Position numbers and translations under genes: made by a program
Shown here: one piece after another, positions 17,781 through 28,584 of the stretch
How positions within the stretch are numbered: position 1 is the stretch's first letter
How the letters are laid out: the number at the start of each line of letters is the position of its first letter
Notes under the pieces: model-generated
What the model was told of the DNA's origin: nothing
Database searches by the model: none
What the model saw: only the letters and a program-made list of their open reading frames with translations
NCBI GenBank assembly: GCA_963692975.2
Contig: CAXMMR010000029.1
Coordinates: 144,154-208,153 of the forward strand
Source: CAXMMR01 sp963692975
GTDB lineage: Bacteria > Pseudomonadota > Alphaproteobacteria > Acetobacterales > Acetobacteraceae
DNA length: 64,000 bases
Direction of reading: 5' to 3'

Positions 17781-19940
17781 TCAGTGCGACTTGGCCATGA
17801 TCTCATCGGCGACGTTGCGCGGCACCGGGTCGTAGTGGTGGAACTGCATGGTGAACGACGCCCGCCCCTTGGTCATCGATCGCAGGTGCGAGATGTAGCC
17901 GAACATCTCCTTCAGCGGCACCTGCGCCCGCACCGTCACCGTCGAGCCCGCGCTCTCCTGGCTCTGGATCGTCCCCCGCCGCCGGTTCAGGTCGCCCACC
18001 ACGTCGCCGACATGGTCCTGTGGCGTCGTGCACTCCACGTCCATGATCGGCTCGAGGATTTGCGGCCCGGCCAGCTTCATGCCCTCGCGGAAGCATGCCT
18101 TGGACGCGATCTCGAACGCCAGTGCCGAGCTGTCGACGTCGTGATACTTGCCGTCGATCAGGGTGTACTTGAAGTCGACCGTCGGAAATCCGGCCAGCAC
18201 CCCCGTCTCCGCCTGCACGCGAATACCCTTCTCGACCGCCGGAACGTACTCCTTCGGCACCGTTCCGCCGACGACCTTGTTCTCGAACAGCACGCCCTCG
18301 TTGCGCTCGCGCGGCTCGAACACGATCTTCACCTCGGCATACTGGCCCGACCCGCCCGACTGCTTCTTATGGGTGTAGGTCTGCGTGTGCGACTTGCTGA
18401 TCGTCTCGCGATACGCCACCTGCGGCGCGCCGATATTCGCCTCGACGTTATACTCGCGCCGCAGCCGGTCGATGATGATCTCCAGATGCAGCTCGCCCAT
18501 CCCAGACAGGATGGTCTGGCCGGTCTCCTGATCGGTCTTCAGCCGCAGCGACGGGTCCTCGCCGGCCAGCTTCTGCAGGCCGAGCGTCATCTTCTCCACA
18601 CTGTCCTTCGTCCGCGGCTCCACCGAGATGTCGATCACCGGCACCGGGAACGCCATCCGCTCCAGCACCACCGGGTCCTCGGCCGCCGCCAGCGTGTCGC
18701 CGGTCCCGGTGTCCTTCAGCCCGACGAAGGCTGCGATGTCGCCGGCCGATACCTCCTTGATCTCCGCCCGCTTGTCGGCATGCATCTGGAACATCCGGCC
18801 GATCCGCTCGCGATGGTCCTTGGTCGTGTTCTGCACCGTGTCACCCGACTTCAACGTGCCGGAGTAGACGCGAACAAAGGTCAGCGTGCCGTATTTGTCG
18901 TTAATGATCTTGAACGCGAGCCCGGCGAACGGCGCCTTCGGATTGGCCGGGATCACCCGCCGCTCGAGCCCCTCCTCGTCGCCCTCCTCCTCGGCCACCT
19001 TGATGCCCGGCACGTCGATCGGGCTCGGCAGGTAGTCGAGCACCGCGTCGAGCAGCGGCTGCACGCCCTTGTTCTTGAACGCGGTGCCGCACAGCACCGG
19101 CCGGAACGTTCCCGCGATCGCACCTAGCTTGATGCACTTCTTCAGCGTCTCAACGCCGACGTCGCCGGTCTCGAAATACTCCTCCATCGCCGCGTCATCC
19201 ATCGACAGCGCGGTGTCGAGCAGCACCTGGCGATGCTCGCGCGCCTTCTCGAGCAGATCGGCCGGGATCTCCTCGTCGTGGAACTTCGCCCCGAGCTCGC
19301 CGCCCTCCCAGATGATCGCCTTCATCGTGACGAGGTCAACGACGCCGAGGAAGTTCTCCTCGATGCCGATCGGCAGCTGCAGCGGCAGCGCGACGATGTC
19401 GAGCTTCTCCTTCAGCGTGTCGAACGCCCGGTAGAAATCCGCCCCCGTGCGATCCAGCTTGTTGATGAAGATGATGCGCGGCACGTTGTAACGATCCGCC
19501 AGCCGCCAGTTCGTCTCCGACTGCGGCTGCACGCCGGCCACGCCCTCGATGATGAAGATCGCCCCGTCCAGCACCCGCAGCGAGCGGTTGACCTCGATGT
19601 TGAAGTCGATATGGCCCGGCGTGTCGATGATGTTGATGCGGTGATCCTTCCACTCGCACGTCACCGCCGCGGAAGTGATCGTGATGCCGCGCTCACGCTC
19701 CTGCTCCATGTAGTCGGTCGTGGTGTTGCCGTCATGCACCTCGCCGATCCGGTGGCTCTGCCCGGTATAGAACAGGATGCGCTCGGTCGTCGTCGTCTTG
19801 CCGGCGTCGATATGCGCCGTGATGCCGATATTGCGCAGCTTGCCCAGCGCCTGAAGCGCCGCCGACGGCAGCCCTGCCGCAACTGACGGCGAAGCACCGG
19901 GCGCCGCGGTGGCGGGAGCTTGGATCTGGCTTGCGGACAC
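17781..19940 (-). CDS. fusA: Elongation factor G (possibly a paralogue)
   Basis: 719 residues: GTPase domain (AHIDAGKTT, DTPGHIDF, NKLD), domain II, and domains III-V to the end (GMGELHLEII, PMMDVE-like PIMDVECTTP, GYISHLRSMTKGRASF). Compared with housekeeping EF-G it has an Ala/Pro-rich N-terminal extension of about 30 residues, NKLD instead of NKMD, and FNIEVNRSLRV in place of FTIEVERSLRV. It is not next to rpsL, rpsG or tuf. GTG at 19940 has GGAGG 9 bp upstream. Either the sole EF-G relocated or a second EF-G; sequence alone cannot decide. Confidence 0.93.
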   Translation of the reverse strand: MSASQIQAPATAAPGASPSVAAGLPSAALQALGKLRNIGITAHIDAGKTTTTERILFYTGQSHRIGEVHDGNTTTDYMEQERERGITITSAAVTCEWKDHRINIIDTPGHIDFNIEVNRSLRVLDGAIFIIEGVAGVQPQSETNWRLADRYNVPRIIFINKLDRTGADFYRAFDTLKEKLDIVALPLQLPIGIEENFLGVVDLVTMKAIIWEGGELGAKFHDEEIPADLLEKAREHRQVLLDTALSMDDAAMEEYFETGDVGVETLKKCIKLGAIAGTFRPVLCGTAFKNKGVQPLLDAVLDYLPSPIDVPGIKVAEEEGDEEGLERRVIPANPKAPFAGLAFKIINDKYGTLTFVRVYSGTLKSGDTVQNTTKDHRERIGRMFQMHADKRAEIKEVSAGDIAAFVGLKDTGTGDTLAAAEDPVVLERMAFPVPVIDISVEPRTKDSVEKMTLGLQKLAGEDPSLRLKTDQETGQTILSGMGELHLEIIIDRLRREYNVEANIGAPQVAYRETISKSHTQTYTHKKQSGGSGQYAEVKIVFEPRERNEGVLFENKVVGGTVPKEYVPAVEKGIRVQAETGVLAGFPTVDFKYTLIDGKYHDVDSSALAFEIASKACFREGMKLAGPQILEPIMDVECTTPQDHVGDVVGDLNRRRGTIQSQESAGSTVTVRAQVPLKEMFGYISHLRSMTKGRASFTMQFHHYDPVPRNVADEIMAKSH

Positions 19941-20151
19941 TGGTCATCCTCCATGCGGGAGCGGCGCGACGAGGCACAGTGCCCCCGCGCCGCTCGCCAC
20001 GCCGGTTCAGTCACGGGCGCGACGCCGACGCAGCCCGACGCCGCGTCCGCGGCGTCGCCGCCACAGCCGTCAAATGCCTCCTGGTGGGTGATTTTGCAAG
20101 TTGCGTCCGGACGCGCCAAGCTCGGCGCGAAGAGGCCGGAAAGGCGCGTCG

Positions 20152-20556
20152 ATGCTGCTGATGAACCTGGTCGAGCTGCGGCTGCTTGGCGTCGCGGGCC
20201 TCGTCGGCATCGTCCAGCTCTTCTGGGGCGCCGTCTCGGCGCAGCAGCAGCGTGCGTCCAACCGATCAGCCGGCGCCCAGGACCAGCCCAAACCCCTCGA
20301 AGGCGCCCCCGCCCGGCTACAGCGCGCCTTCGCCAATTACGGCGAAACCTTCGCAATCTTCGCGTCCAGCCTGCTCGGCGCCCTGCTGCTGCACGGGCCC
20401 ACCTGGATGACGCTGACCGGCGCCTGGCTCTACGTCCTGGCCCGCATCGCCTACGTGCCGCTCTACGCCGCCGACCTGCAAAAGCTCCGCTCGCCGGTTT
20501 GGATGGTGTCCATCCTCGGCATCCTGCTCGAAATACTCTCCGTGCTGTTCCAGTAG
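20152..20556 (+). CDS. MAPEG family membrane protein
   Basis: 134 residues with four hydrophobic segments. The family pattern is seen in RAFANYGETFAIFASSLL (conserved RAxxNxxE) and in YVLARIAYVPLYAADLQKLRS. MAPEG proteins include glutathione transferases of membranes; bacterial members are mostly uncharacterised. The stop codon abuts the ATG of the epimerase gene, so the two are probably cotranscribed. Confidence 0.9.
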   Translation: MLLMNLVELRLLGVAGLVGIVQLFWGAVSAQQQRASNRSAGAQDQPKPLEGAPARLQRAFANYGETFAIFASSLLGALLLHGPTWMTLTGAWLYVLARIAYVPLYAADLQKLRSPVWMVSILGILLEILSVLFQ

Positions 20557-21441
20557 ATGGCGGAAACCTGCCAGCTCGCCCTCGCCGGCGGCCTGTCTGC
20601 CATCGTCGCCGCCAACGGCGCCGAGCTGCTCTCGATCACCGCGCCCTCGGGCCGGGAGCTGCTCTGGCAAGCCGGCCCCGAATGGCGGCGTCACGCCCCC
20701 GTGCTGTTCCCCGTCGTCGGCCGCCTCGCCGGCGACACCCTGCGTCACGCCGGACGCAGCTATCCGATGAGCCAGCACGGCTTCGCTCGCGACCGCCGCT
20801 TCGAGTGGGTGTCGCGCACCGCCAACGCCTGCACCCTCGCCCTGGTCGACGACGAGGACACCCGGCTGCACTACCCGTTCAGCTTCCGCCTCGAAATCGC
20901 CTACTCCCTGGAGGCGAGCGGCCTTGCCGTCGACTACACGCTGAGCAACCCGGCTGAGACGGTGCTGCCGGCCGCGATCGGCGCCCACCCCGCCTTCGCC
21001 TGGCCGGTGCCGGGCGCGCCCGCCGCGGCGCCGCACGACATCGTCTTCGACGAGCCGGAGGACGGCGCGGTGCACCGCCTGCAAGCCGGCCTGCTCGGCC
21101 CCGCCGTCGCCAGCCCGATTGAGGGCAGCGACCTGCGGCTCGACCGCGCCCTGTTCGCCGACGACGCGCTCATCCTGCTCGCACCGCGCAGCCGCGGCCT
21201 GCTCTACGGCCCCGCCGGAAGCCCGGCCCTGCGCCTCACCTGGCATGGCCTGCCGCAATTCGGCCTCTGGTCGAAGCCCTCCGGCGCGCCATTCCTCTGC
21301 CTTGAGCCGTGGCACGGCTATGCGGACCCGGTCGGCTTCACCGGCGCCTTCGTCGACAAGCCGGGCCTGCGGCTGCTGGCGCCCGGATCAAACTGGCGAA
21401 CCGGCTGGCGCGTCGACGTCCTGCCGACGCCAGCTCCCTGA
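20557..21441 (+). CDS. Aldose 1-epimerase family protein
   Basis: 294 residues of the galactose-mutarotase fold (LacX/YeaD-like): APVLFPVVGRL, SQHGFARDRRFEW (conserved His), GAHPAFAWP (second His) and CLEPWHGYADP (catalytic Glu region). Starts at the base after the MAPEG stop. Likely cytoplasmic and sugar-interconverting; the sugar is unknown. Confidence 0.88.
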   Translation: MAETCQLALAGGLSAIVAANGAELLSITAPSGRELLWQAGPEWRRHAPVLFPVVGRLAGDTLRHAGRSYPMSQHGFARDRRFEWVSRTANACTLALVDDEDTRLHYPFSFRLEIAYSLEASGLAVDYTLSNPAETVLPAAIGAHPAFAWPVPGAPAAAPHDIVFDEPEDGAVHRLQAGLLGPAVASPIEGSDLRLDRALFADDALILLAPRSRGLLYGPAGSPALRLTWHGLPQFGLWSKPSGAPFLCLEPWHGYADPVGFTGAFVDKPGLRLLAPGSNWRTGWRVDVLPTPAP

Positions 21442-21537
21442 CCGCGCGATCCCGAACCGACGCGATGTCATCGTTGCGTCACGACATCCCGCCGAAGCCG
21501 CCGCTAGTGTCCCGCGCGCCAACGTTGGGACATCAAA

Positions 21538-23151
21538 ATGACCTCGCTTCGCCACATGCTGCATGCCTCCGTCGCCGCCGCCTCGCTGCTGGCAAGCCAC
21601 GCACTCGCCGCCTCGCCGGCAGTCACGCCAACCTACAAACACGTGCTGCTGATCAGCGTTGACGGGCTGCACGCCATCGACCTGACGAACTACGTCCGGA
21701 ACAATCCCGCCAGCACCTTCGCCAAGCTGGCAGCGCACGGCATCGTCTACCCGAACACCTTCACCACCGCGCCGTCGGACAGCTATCCCGGCATGCTGGC
21801 GCAAGTCACCGGCGCCTCGCCGAAGACGGCCGGGTTGTTCTATGACGACAGCTACGACCGCGAGGAGTATCCGTCGAAAAACTCGTATGCGAGCCAGGGG
21901 CTGGGGGATCCAGGCTGCACCGGCAAGCCGGGCACGGAGGTCACAAACTTCGAGGAGCTCGACCGCGGCTACAATTTCACAACCACCATCGTCAACAATA
22001 TCACCGGCGGCGGCACGCTCGATCGCGTCGACACCCAGCTCGACCCGGACAACATGCAGCGCAAGATCGTCGGCGGAAAATGCGTGCCGGTCTATCCCCA
22101 CAGCTACGTCCGCGCGAACACGATCTTTGAGATCGCCCGCGCCGCCGGGCTCTACACCGCCTGGTCCGACAAGCATCCAGCCTACGAGGACCTGAACGGG
22201 CCGTCCGGCACCGGGCTCGTCGAGCTGTTCACGCCGGAGATCAACTCGCAGGACACGCTGGATGCCGGTGCAAAGACCGGTGACGACTACACGACCAGCT
22301 ACAAGGGCGTGCGCACCTATGACAGCATCAAGGTGCGCGCGGTGCTGAATTGGATCGACGGCTACAATGCGACGGGGGCGAAGAAGCTCGCAGCACCACC
22401 GGCGATCTTCGGGATGAACTTCCAGGCGGTCAGCGTCGGTCAGAAACTGGCGAAAGCGGGCGACGCCGACATCGAGGCGCCGACGCTGACCGGCGGCTAC
22501 CTCGACAGTAACGCGACACCCGGAACGGCGCTGACGGTGCAGCTCGCCTTCGTCGACGCCGCGCTTGGCAAGTTCCGCGACGAGCTCGCGCGCCAGGGTC
22601 TGGCCTCCACCACGCTCATCATCGTCAGCGCCAAGCACGGGCAGTCACCGATTGACGTGCGCGACCGGGTGGCGATCAGCGACGCGCCCTTCATGGCTAC
22701 GCCAGGCTACGGGACGCACGGCTTCGAGATCTGCGACGACGAGGGGCTGGTCTGGCTTGAGCCGGATCTGCAGAAGCAGGACTACGCCGGCGCCAAGGCC
22801 TACCTGCTGGCGCATGCCGCCGAGCTGCACATCGCGCAGTTGCTCGACCGCACGTCGCTGACGCCGCTCTACGGCGACCCGTTCGGCAACACCCGGGTGC
22901 CGGACTTCATCGCAGTGACCGATCACGGCGTGATCTGCACCGGCGGCAGCAAGCTTGCGGAGCACGGCGGCTTCTCTGATGACGACCGCAACGTGGCGCT
23001 GCTGCTGTCCTCGCCGGCGATCAAGCCGGAAGTCGTCGAGGGCCTGACCACGACGACGCAGATCGCGCCGACGATCCTGCACGCGCTGGCGCTCGACCCG
23101 GGCCAGCTCGACGGCGTACGCCTGGAGGGCACCAAGGTGCTAAGCCACTAG
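21538..23151 (+). CDS. Secreted alkaline-phosphatase-superfamily phosphodiesterase
   Basis: 537 residues with a signal peptide (SLLASHALAAS). The NPP/type I phosphodiesterase pattern is present: LLISVDGLHAID (metal Asp), FTTAPSDSYPGMLAQVTG (nucleophile in the TAPSDSYP region), SAKHGQSPID (metal Asp replaced by Ala-Lys in the usual TSDHG block), and CDDEGLVWL / AEHGGFSDDDRN (metal His). The change from SDHG to SAKHG is worth noting. Substrate unknown. No clear ribosome-binding site. Confidence 0.85.
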   Translation: MTSLRHMLHASVAAASLLASHALAASPAVTPTYKHVLLISVDGLHAIDLTNYVRNNPASTFAKLAAHGIVYPNTFTTAPSDSYPGMLAQVTGASPKTAGLFYDDSYDREEYPSKNSYASQGLGDPGCTGKPGTEVTNFEELDRGYNFTTTIVNNITGGGTLDRVDTQLDPDNMQRKIVGGKCVPVYPHSYVRANTIFEIARAAGLYTAWSDKHPAYEDLNGPSGTGLVELFTPEINSQDTLDAGAKTGDDYTTSYKGVRTYDSIKVRAVLNWIDGYNATGAKKLAAPPAIFGMNFQAVSVGQKLAKAGDADIEAPTLTGGYLDSNATPGTALTVQLAFVDAALGKFRDELARQGLASTTLIIVSAKHGQSPIDVRDRVAISDAPFMATPGYGTHGFEICDDEGLVWLEPDLQKQDYAGAKAYLLAHAAELHIAQLLDRTSLTPLYGDPFGNTRVPDFIAVTDHGVICTGGSKLAEHGGFSDDDRNVALLLSSPAIKPEVVEGLTTTTQIAPTILHALALDPGQLDGVRLEGTKVLSH

Positions 23152-23154
23152 CAC

Positions 23155-23300
23155 AGCAAGGCCAGGGCTCCGTCACGCGCCAGCGTGCACTCGCACGATT
23201 GGGCCTGCGGCCCCAGACCCCCACCTCTTAAAGAATGGATTTTAAAGGCTCCGCCTTTAATGGGGTCCAGGGGCAAAGCCCCTGGCCTTCCCTTTCCCGG
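23155..23300. repeat. Family B repeats, facing pair, locus B3
   Basis: A minus copy (23155-23222) and a plus copy (about 23233-23300, TTTTAAAGGCTCCGCCTTTAA then CAGGGGCAAAGCCCCTGG) face each other. They fill the whole gap between the phosphodiesterase stop and purQ. Confidence 0.85.
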
Positions 23301-23323
23301 CCGCCTGTTGCAAGAAATCGGCC

Positions 23324-24031
23324 GTGAACAGCGCCATCATCATCTTTCCCGGCACCAACCGCGAGCGCGACATGGCGGTCGCGCTGACACGCGGCACCGG
23401 CCAGCCGCCGGCGATGCTGTGGCACCGCGAGACCACCCTGCCCGACGGCCTCGACCTGGTCGTGCTGCCCGGCGGCTTCAGCCATGGCGACTACCTGCGC
23501 ACCGGCGCCATGGCCGCCCGCTCGCCCATCATGCCCGCCGTCGCCGCCCACGCCGCCCGCGGCGGCTACGTGCTCGGCGTCTGCAACGGCTTCCAGATCC
23601 TCACCGAGGCCGGCCTGCTCCCAGGCGCCCTGCTGCGCAACGCCGGGCTGCGCTTCATCTCGCGCGACTGCACCCTGCGCTGCGAGCGCACCGACACCGC
23701 CTTCACCCACGGCTGGGCTCAAGGCGCCACCTTCAAGGCCCCGATGGCCCATGGCGACGGCAACTACTTCGCCGACGATGACACGATCGCCCGCCTTGAA
23801 GACAACCGGCAGGTCGCCTTCCGCTACGTCGGCGCCAACCTCAACGGCAGCCGCAACGCCATCGCCGGCGTGCTGAGCGACAACCTCCGCGTGCTCGGCC
23901 TGATGCCGCATCCGGAGAACATCGTGGACGCCGTCACTGGCGGTAGTGAGGGACTGCCCTTGTTTGTCGGTTTAGGAAGCAAGGAAGAGTTCTTTTTTGA
24001 AAAAAAGAACCAAAAAACTTTTGTCAGCTAA
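23324..24031 (+). CDS. purQ: Phosphoribosylformylglycinamidine synthase, glutaminase subunit
   Basis: 235 residues. Class I glutamine amidotransferase with Cys87 (GVCNGFQ), His196 and Glu198 (MPHPENI); it supplies ammonia to PurL in purine synthesis. GTG start at 23324. The normal C-terminus ends near LPLFVGL; the last 18 residues (GSKEEFFFEKKNQKTFVS) are encoded by family A copy A4, so the repeat has become coding. purS, usually just upstream in small-PurL organisms, is absent here. Confidence 0.96.
   Translation: MNSAIIIFPGTNRERDMAVALTRGTGQPPAMLWHRETTLPDGLDLVVLPGGFSHGDYLRTGAMAARSPIMPAVAAHAARGGYVLGVCNGFQILTEAGLLPGALLRNAGLRFISRDCTLRCERTDTAFTHGWAQGATFKAPMAHGDGNYFADDDTIARLEDNRQVAFRYVGANLNGSRNAIAGVLSDNLRVLGLMPHPENIVDAVTGGSEGLPLFVGLGSKEEFFFEKKNQKTFVS
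23981..24023 (-). repeat. Family A hairpin repeat, copy A4 (inside purQ 3' end)
   Basis: GTTC/GAAC stem variant. Translated in the purQ frame as the final residues before the stop. Faces copy A5 across about 25 bp. Confidence 0.88.
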
Positions 24032-24047
24032 GATGAAGCCTAAACGA

Positions 24048-24093
24048 ATAAAAGTTTTTTGCTTCTTTTTTTCAAAAAAGAAGGCCTTCCTTC
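24048..24093 (+). repeat. Family A hairpin repeat, copy A5 (abuts purL start)
   Basis: Ends CCTTCCTTC directly before the purL ATG. GAAGG within the repeat sits 9 bp upstream of that ATG and may serve as its ribosome-binding site. With A4 it forms a long inverted repeat across the purQ-purL junction. Confidence 0.88.
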
Positions 24094-26265
<2,172 letters not shown>

Positions 26266-26268
26266 CCG

Positions 26269-26529
26269 ATGCCGATGGCGGCGAGCGAGATCGAGGCGCT
26301 GATCCGTGCCGGCTTTCCTGATGCCCTCGTCAGCGTCGAGGACCTGGTCGGCGATGGCGACCACTACGCCGCAACCGTCGTCAGCGAGCAGTTCCGCGGC
26401 CGCTCGCGCGTACAGCAGCATCAGCTCGTCTACGCCGCCCTGGGCGGTCGCATGGGCGGCGCCCTGCACGCGTTAGCCCTGCAGACCTCAGCCCCAATCG
26501 TCCCCACGCAACAGGAGATCACGCCATGA
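26269..26529 (+). CDS. BolA family protein
   Basis: 86 residues: class II KH-like fold with the conserved FRGRSRVQQHQLVYAAL block carrying the Fe-S-ligand His. BolA proteins partner CGFS glutaredoxins in iron-sulfur cluster handling, and the next gene is exactly that. GGAAGG at the purL end precedes the ATG. The stop overlaps the grxD ATG (ATGA). Confidence 0.92.
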   Translation: MPMAASEIEALIRAGFPDALVSVEDLVGDGDHYAATVVSEQFRGRSRVQQHQLVYAALGGRMGGALHALALQTSAPIVPTQQEITP

Positions 26530-26858
26530 GCATCCAAGAGCGCATCCAGAGCGAGATCACCGCCGCTCCCGTCATGCTCTACATGAAGGGCGACGCGACA
26601 TTCCCGCAATGCGGCTTCTCGGCGCGGGTGGTGCAGATCCTCTCGCACCTGAAAGTGGCGTTCAAGACGGCGAACGTGCTGGAGGATCCCGAACTGCGCG
26701 AGGGCATCAAGGCGTTCTCGAACTGGCCAACCGTGCCGCAGCTCTTCGTCGGCGGCGAGTTCGTCGGCGGTTGCGACATTGTGACGGAGATGTACCAGTC
26801 CGGCGAGCTCGAGACGCTGCTGGCCGAGAAGGACATTCCGCATCAGCAGGCAGCGTAA
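26526..26858 (+). CDS. grxD: Monothiol glutaredoxin, Grx4 family
   Basis: 110 residues with the CGFS active site (FPQCGFSARV, Cys29), the KG before it, WPTVPQLFVGGEFVGG and GCDI glutathione-binding blocks. Carries or transfers [2Fe-2S] clusters as a complex with BolA. Translational coupling to bolA supports the partnership. Confidence 0.96.
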   Translation: MSIQERIQSEITAAPVMLYMKGDATFPQCGFSARVVQILSHLKVAFKTANVLEDPELREGIKAFSNWPTVPQLFVGGEFVGGCDIVTEMYQSGELETLLAEKDIPHQQAA

Positions 26859-26864
26859 GCAGTA

Positions 26865-26904
26865 AGAAAGAAGTTCTTTTTTGAAAAAAAGAACCAAAAA
26901 ACTT
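26865..26904 (-). repeat. Family A hairpin repeat, copy A6
   Basis: GTTC-stem variant 6 bp after the grxD stop; faces A7 across about 100 bp, the widest spacer among the pairs. Confidence 0.85.
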
Positions 26905-27005
26905 CCATCCAGTAAGCGATCAAAGCCAAGGCGAGGGCCAAGCCGAGCCGTCCAGCCATAAGCTAACCCAACAAAATGCCCCATCTCGGGGCATCCTAAC
27001 TGATA

Positions 27006-27049
27006 GAAGTTTTTTGCTTCTTTTTTTCAAAAAAGAAGCGCTTCCTTCT
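27006..27049 (+). repeat. Family A hairpin repeat, copy A7
   Basis: GCTTC stem; its right end touches the prfC stop codon. With A6 it separates two convergent operons. Confidence 0.85.
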
Positions 27050-28584
27050 TAAGCTGCCACTGCCTCCGCCCGACCATCCTTAATGTCCCGGAACGTCAGC
27101 TCGCTGCTCATCTCCGCCGTTCGCTTCATCATAAAGGCCGAGCTCGCGAGATAGACCGGATCGCCATCGATATCGTCCGCCATGGCGGTCCGGTTCGCCG
27201 CCACAAACAACTCCAGCCTGACAGGCTCGCCGCTCACCCAGCGCGCCAGGCTGTAGGGCGTGCTCTCGAAGCTGATCCCCACGCCGTATTCACCGGTCAG
27301 GCGCGCCTGCAGCACGTCCAGCTGCAGCGTTCCGACCACGCCGACGATCGGCTGGCTTCCATCCTGAGGGCGGAAGAGCTGCACGACCCCCTCCTCGGCC
27401 AACTCGTGCAGCGCCTGCCTCAGCTTCTTCGCCTTCATCGCGTCGTTGAGGCTGACGCGGCGGAGGATTTCCGGCGCGAAATGCGGGACGCCCAGAAAGT
27501 TCAGCGTCTCGTTGTCGGTGAGCGTGTCGCCGATGCGTAGCGTGCCATGGTTGGGAATGCCGACGACGTCGCCCGCATAGGCCTCGTCGGCAACCTGCCT
27601 GTCGCGGGCAAAGAAGAACTGCGGCGCATGCAGAGGGATCTGCTTGCCCGTGCGCACCTGGCGGAGCCGCATGCCGCGCTCAAGGCGCCCCGAGCAGATG
27701 CGCGCGAACGCGATCCGGTCGCGGTGGTTGGGGTCCATGTTCGCCTGGATTTTGAACACCAGCGCGGTGAGCGCCGGCTCGCTCGCCTCGACGATCCGGG
27801 TGTCGGCGGTTTGCGCGCGTGGTGAGGGTCCGTACTCGGCCAGTGCGCCGAGCAGGTCGGCGACGCCGATCTCGCGCATCGCGCTGCCGAAATAGACCGG
27901 CGTCAGGTGCCCGGCGGCAAACGCGGCCGGGTCCCACTCCGGCAGCGCCGAGCGAACCAGGTCGATCTCCTCGCCGAGCGCCGCCATGCGCGGGTCGGAT
28001 TGCCCGACCTGCGCACTCAGCCGGGTCTCGCGCGTGCGCAGGTCGTAGGTGCCGATGAAGTCGGCAGCTCGCCCGACCGGCCAGGTGAGCGGCGCCGTGT
28101 CGAGCGCCAGAACGCTGGCGACCTCATCCAGCAACTCGAACGTGTCACGCGACTCGCGGTCCATCTTGTTGATGAAGGTGATGATCGGGATGTCGCGCAG
28201 CCGGCAGATCTCGAACAGCTTGCGGGTTCGCGCCTCGATGCCCTTGGCCGCGTCGATCACCATCACCGCGCTGTCGACGGCGGTCAGCGTCCGGTAGGTA
28301 TCCTCCGAGAAGTCCTCGTGCCCCGGCGTGTCGAGAAGGTTGAAGACGCAGCCTGCATGCTCGAACGTCATCACCGAGGTGACGACGGAGATGCCGCGAT
28401 CGCGCTCGATGCCCATCCAGTCGGACCGGGTGCGGCGCCGCTCGCCTTTGGCGCGCACGTTGCCGGCGAGCTGGATCGCGCCGCCGGACCGCAGCAGGCG
28501 CTCGGTCAGCGTCGTCTTGCCCGCGTCCGGATGCGAAATGATGGCGAACGTCCGCCGGCGCGCGATCTCGGTCTCGATCGTCAC
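27049..28584 (-). CDS. prfC: Peptide chain release factor 3
   Basis: 511 residues. Translational GTPase that recycles RF1/RF2: SHPDAGKTTLTERLL, RGISVVTSVM, DTPGHEDFSEDTYR, INKMDRE, followed by RF3-specific domains (FFARDRQ, GTLQLDVLQARL). GTG at 28584 has GGAGG 8 bp upstream and overlaps the stop of the upstream glycosyltransferase gene (GTGA), so the two are translationally coupled. The stop lies at the edge of repeat A7. Confidence 0.95.
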   Translation of the reverse strand: MTIETEIARRRTFAIISHPDAGKTTLTERLLRSGGAIQLAGNVRAKGERRRTRSDWMGIERDRGISVVTSVMTFEHAGCVFNLLDTPGHEDFSEDTYRTLTAVDSAVMVIDAAKGIEARTRKLFEICRLRDIPIITFINKMDRESRDTFELLDEVASVLALDTAPLTWPVGRAADFIGTYDLRTRETRLSAQVGQSDPRMAALGEEIDLVRSALPEWDPAAFAAGHLTPVYFGSAMREIGVADLLGALAEYGPSPRAQTADTRIVEASEPALTALVFKIQANMDPNHRDRIAFARICSGRLERGMRLRQVRTGKQIPLHAPQFFFARDRQVADEAYAGDVVGIPNHGTLRIGDTLTDNETLNFLGVPHFAPEILRRVSLNDAMKAKKLRQALHELAEEGVVQLFRPQDGSQPIVGVVGTLQLDVLQARLTGEYGVGISFESTPYSLARWVSGEPVRLELFVAANRTAMADDIDGDPVYLASSAFMMKRTAEMSSELTFRDIKDGRAEAVAA

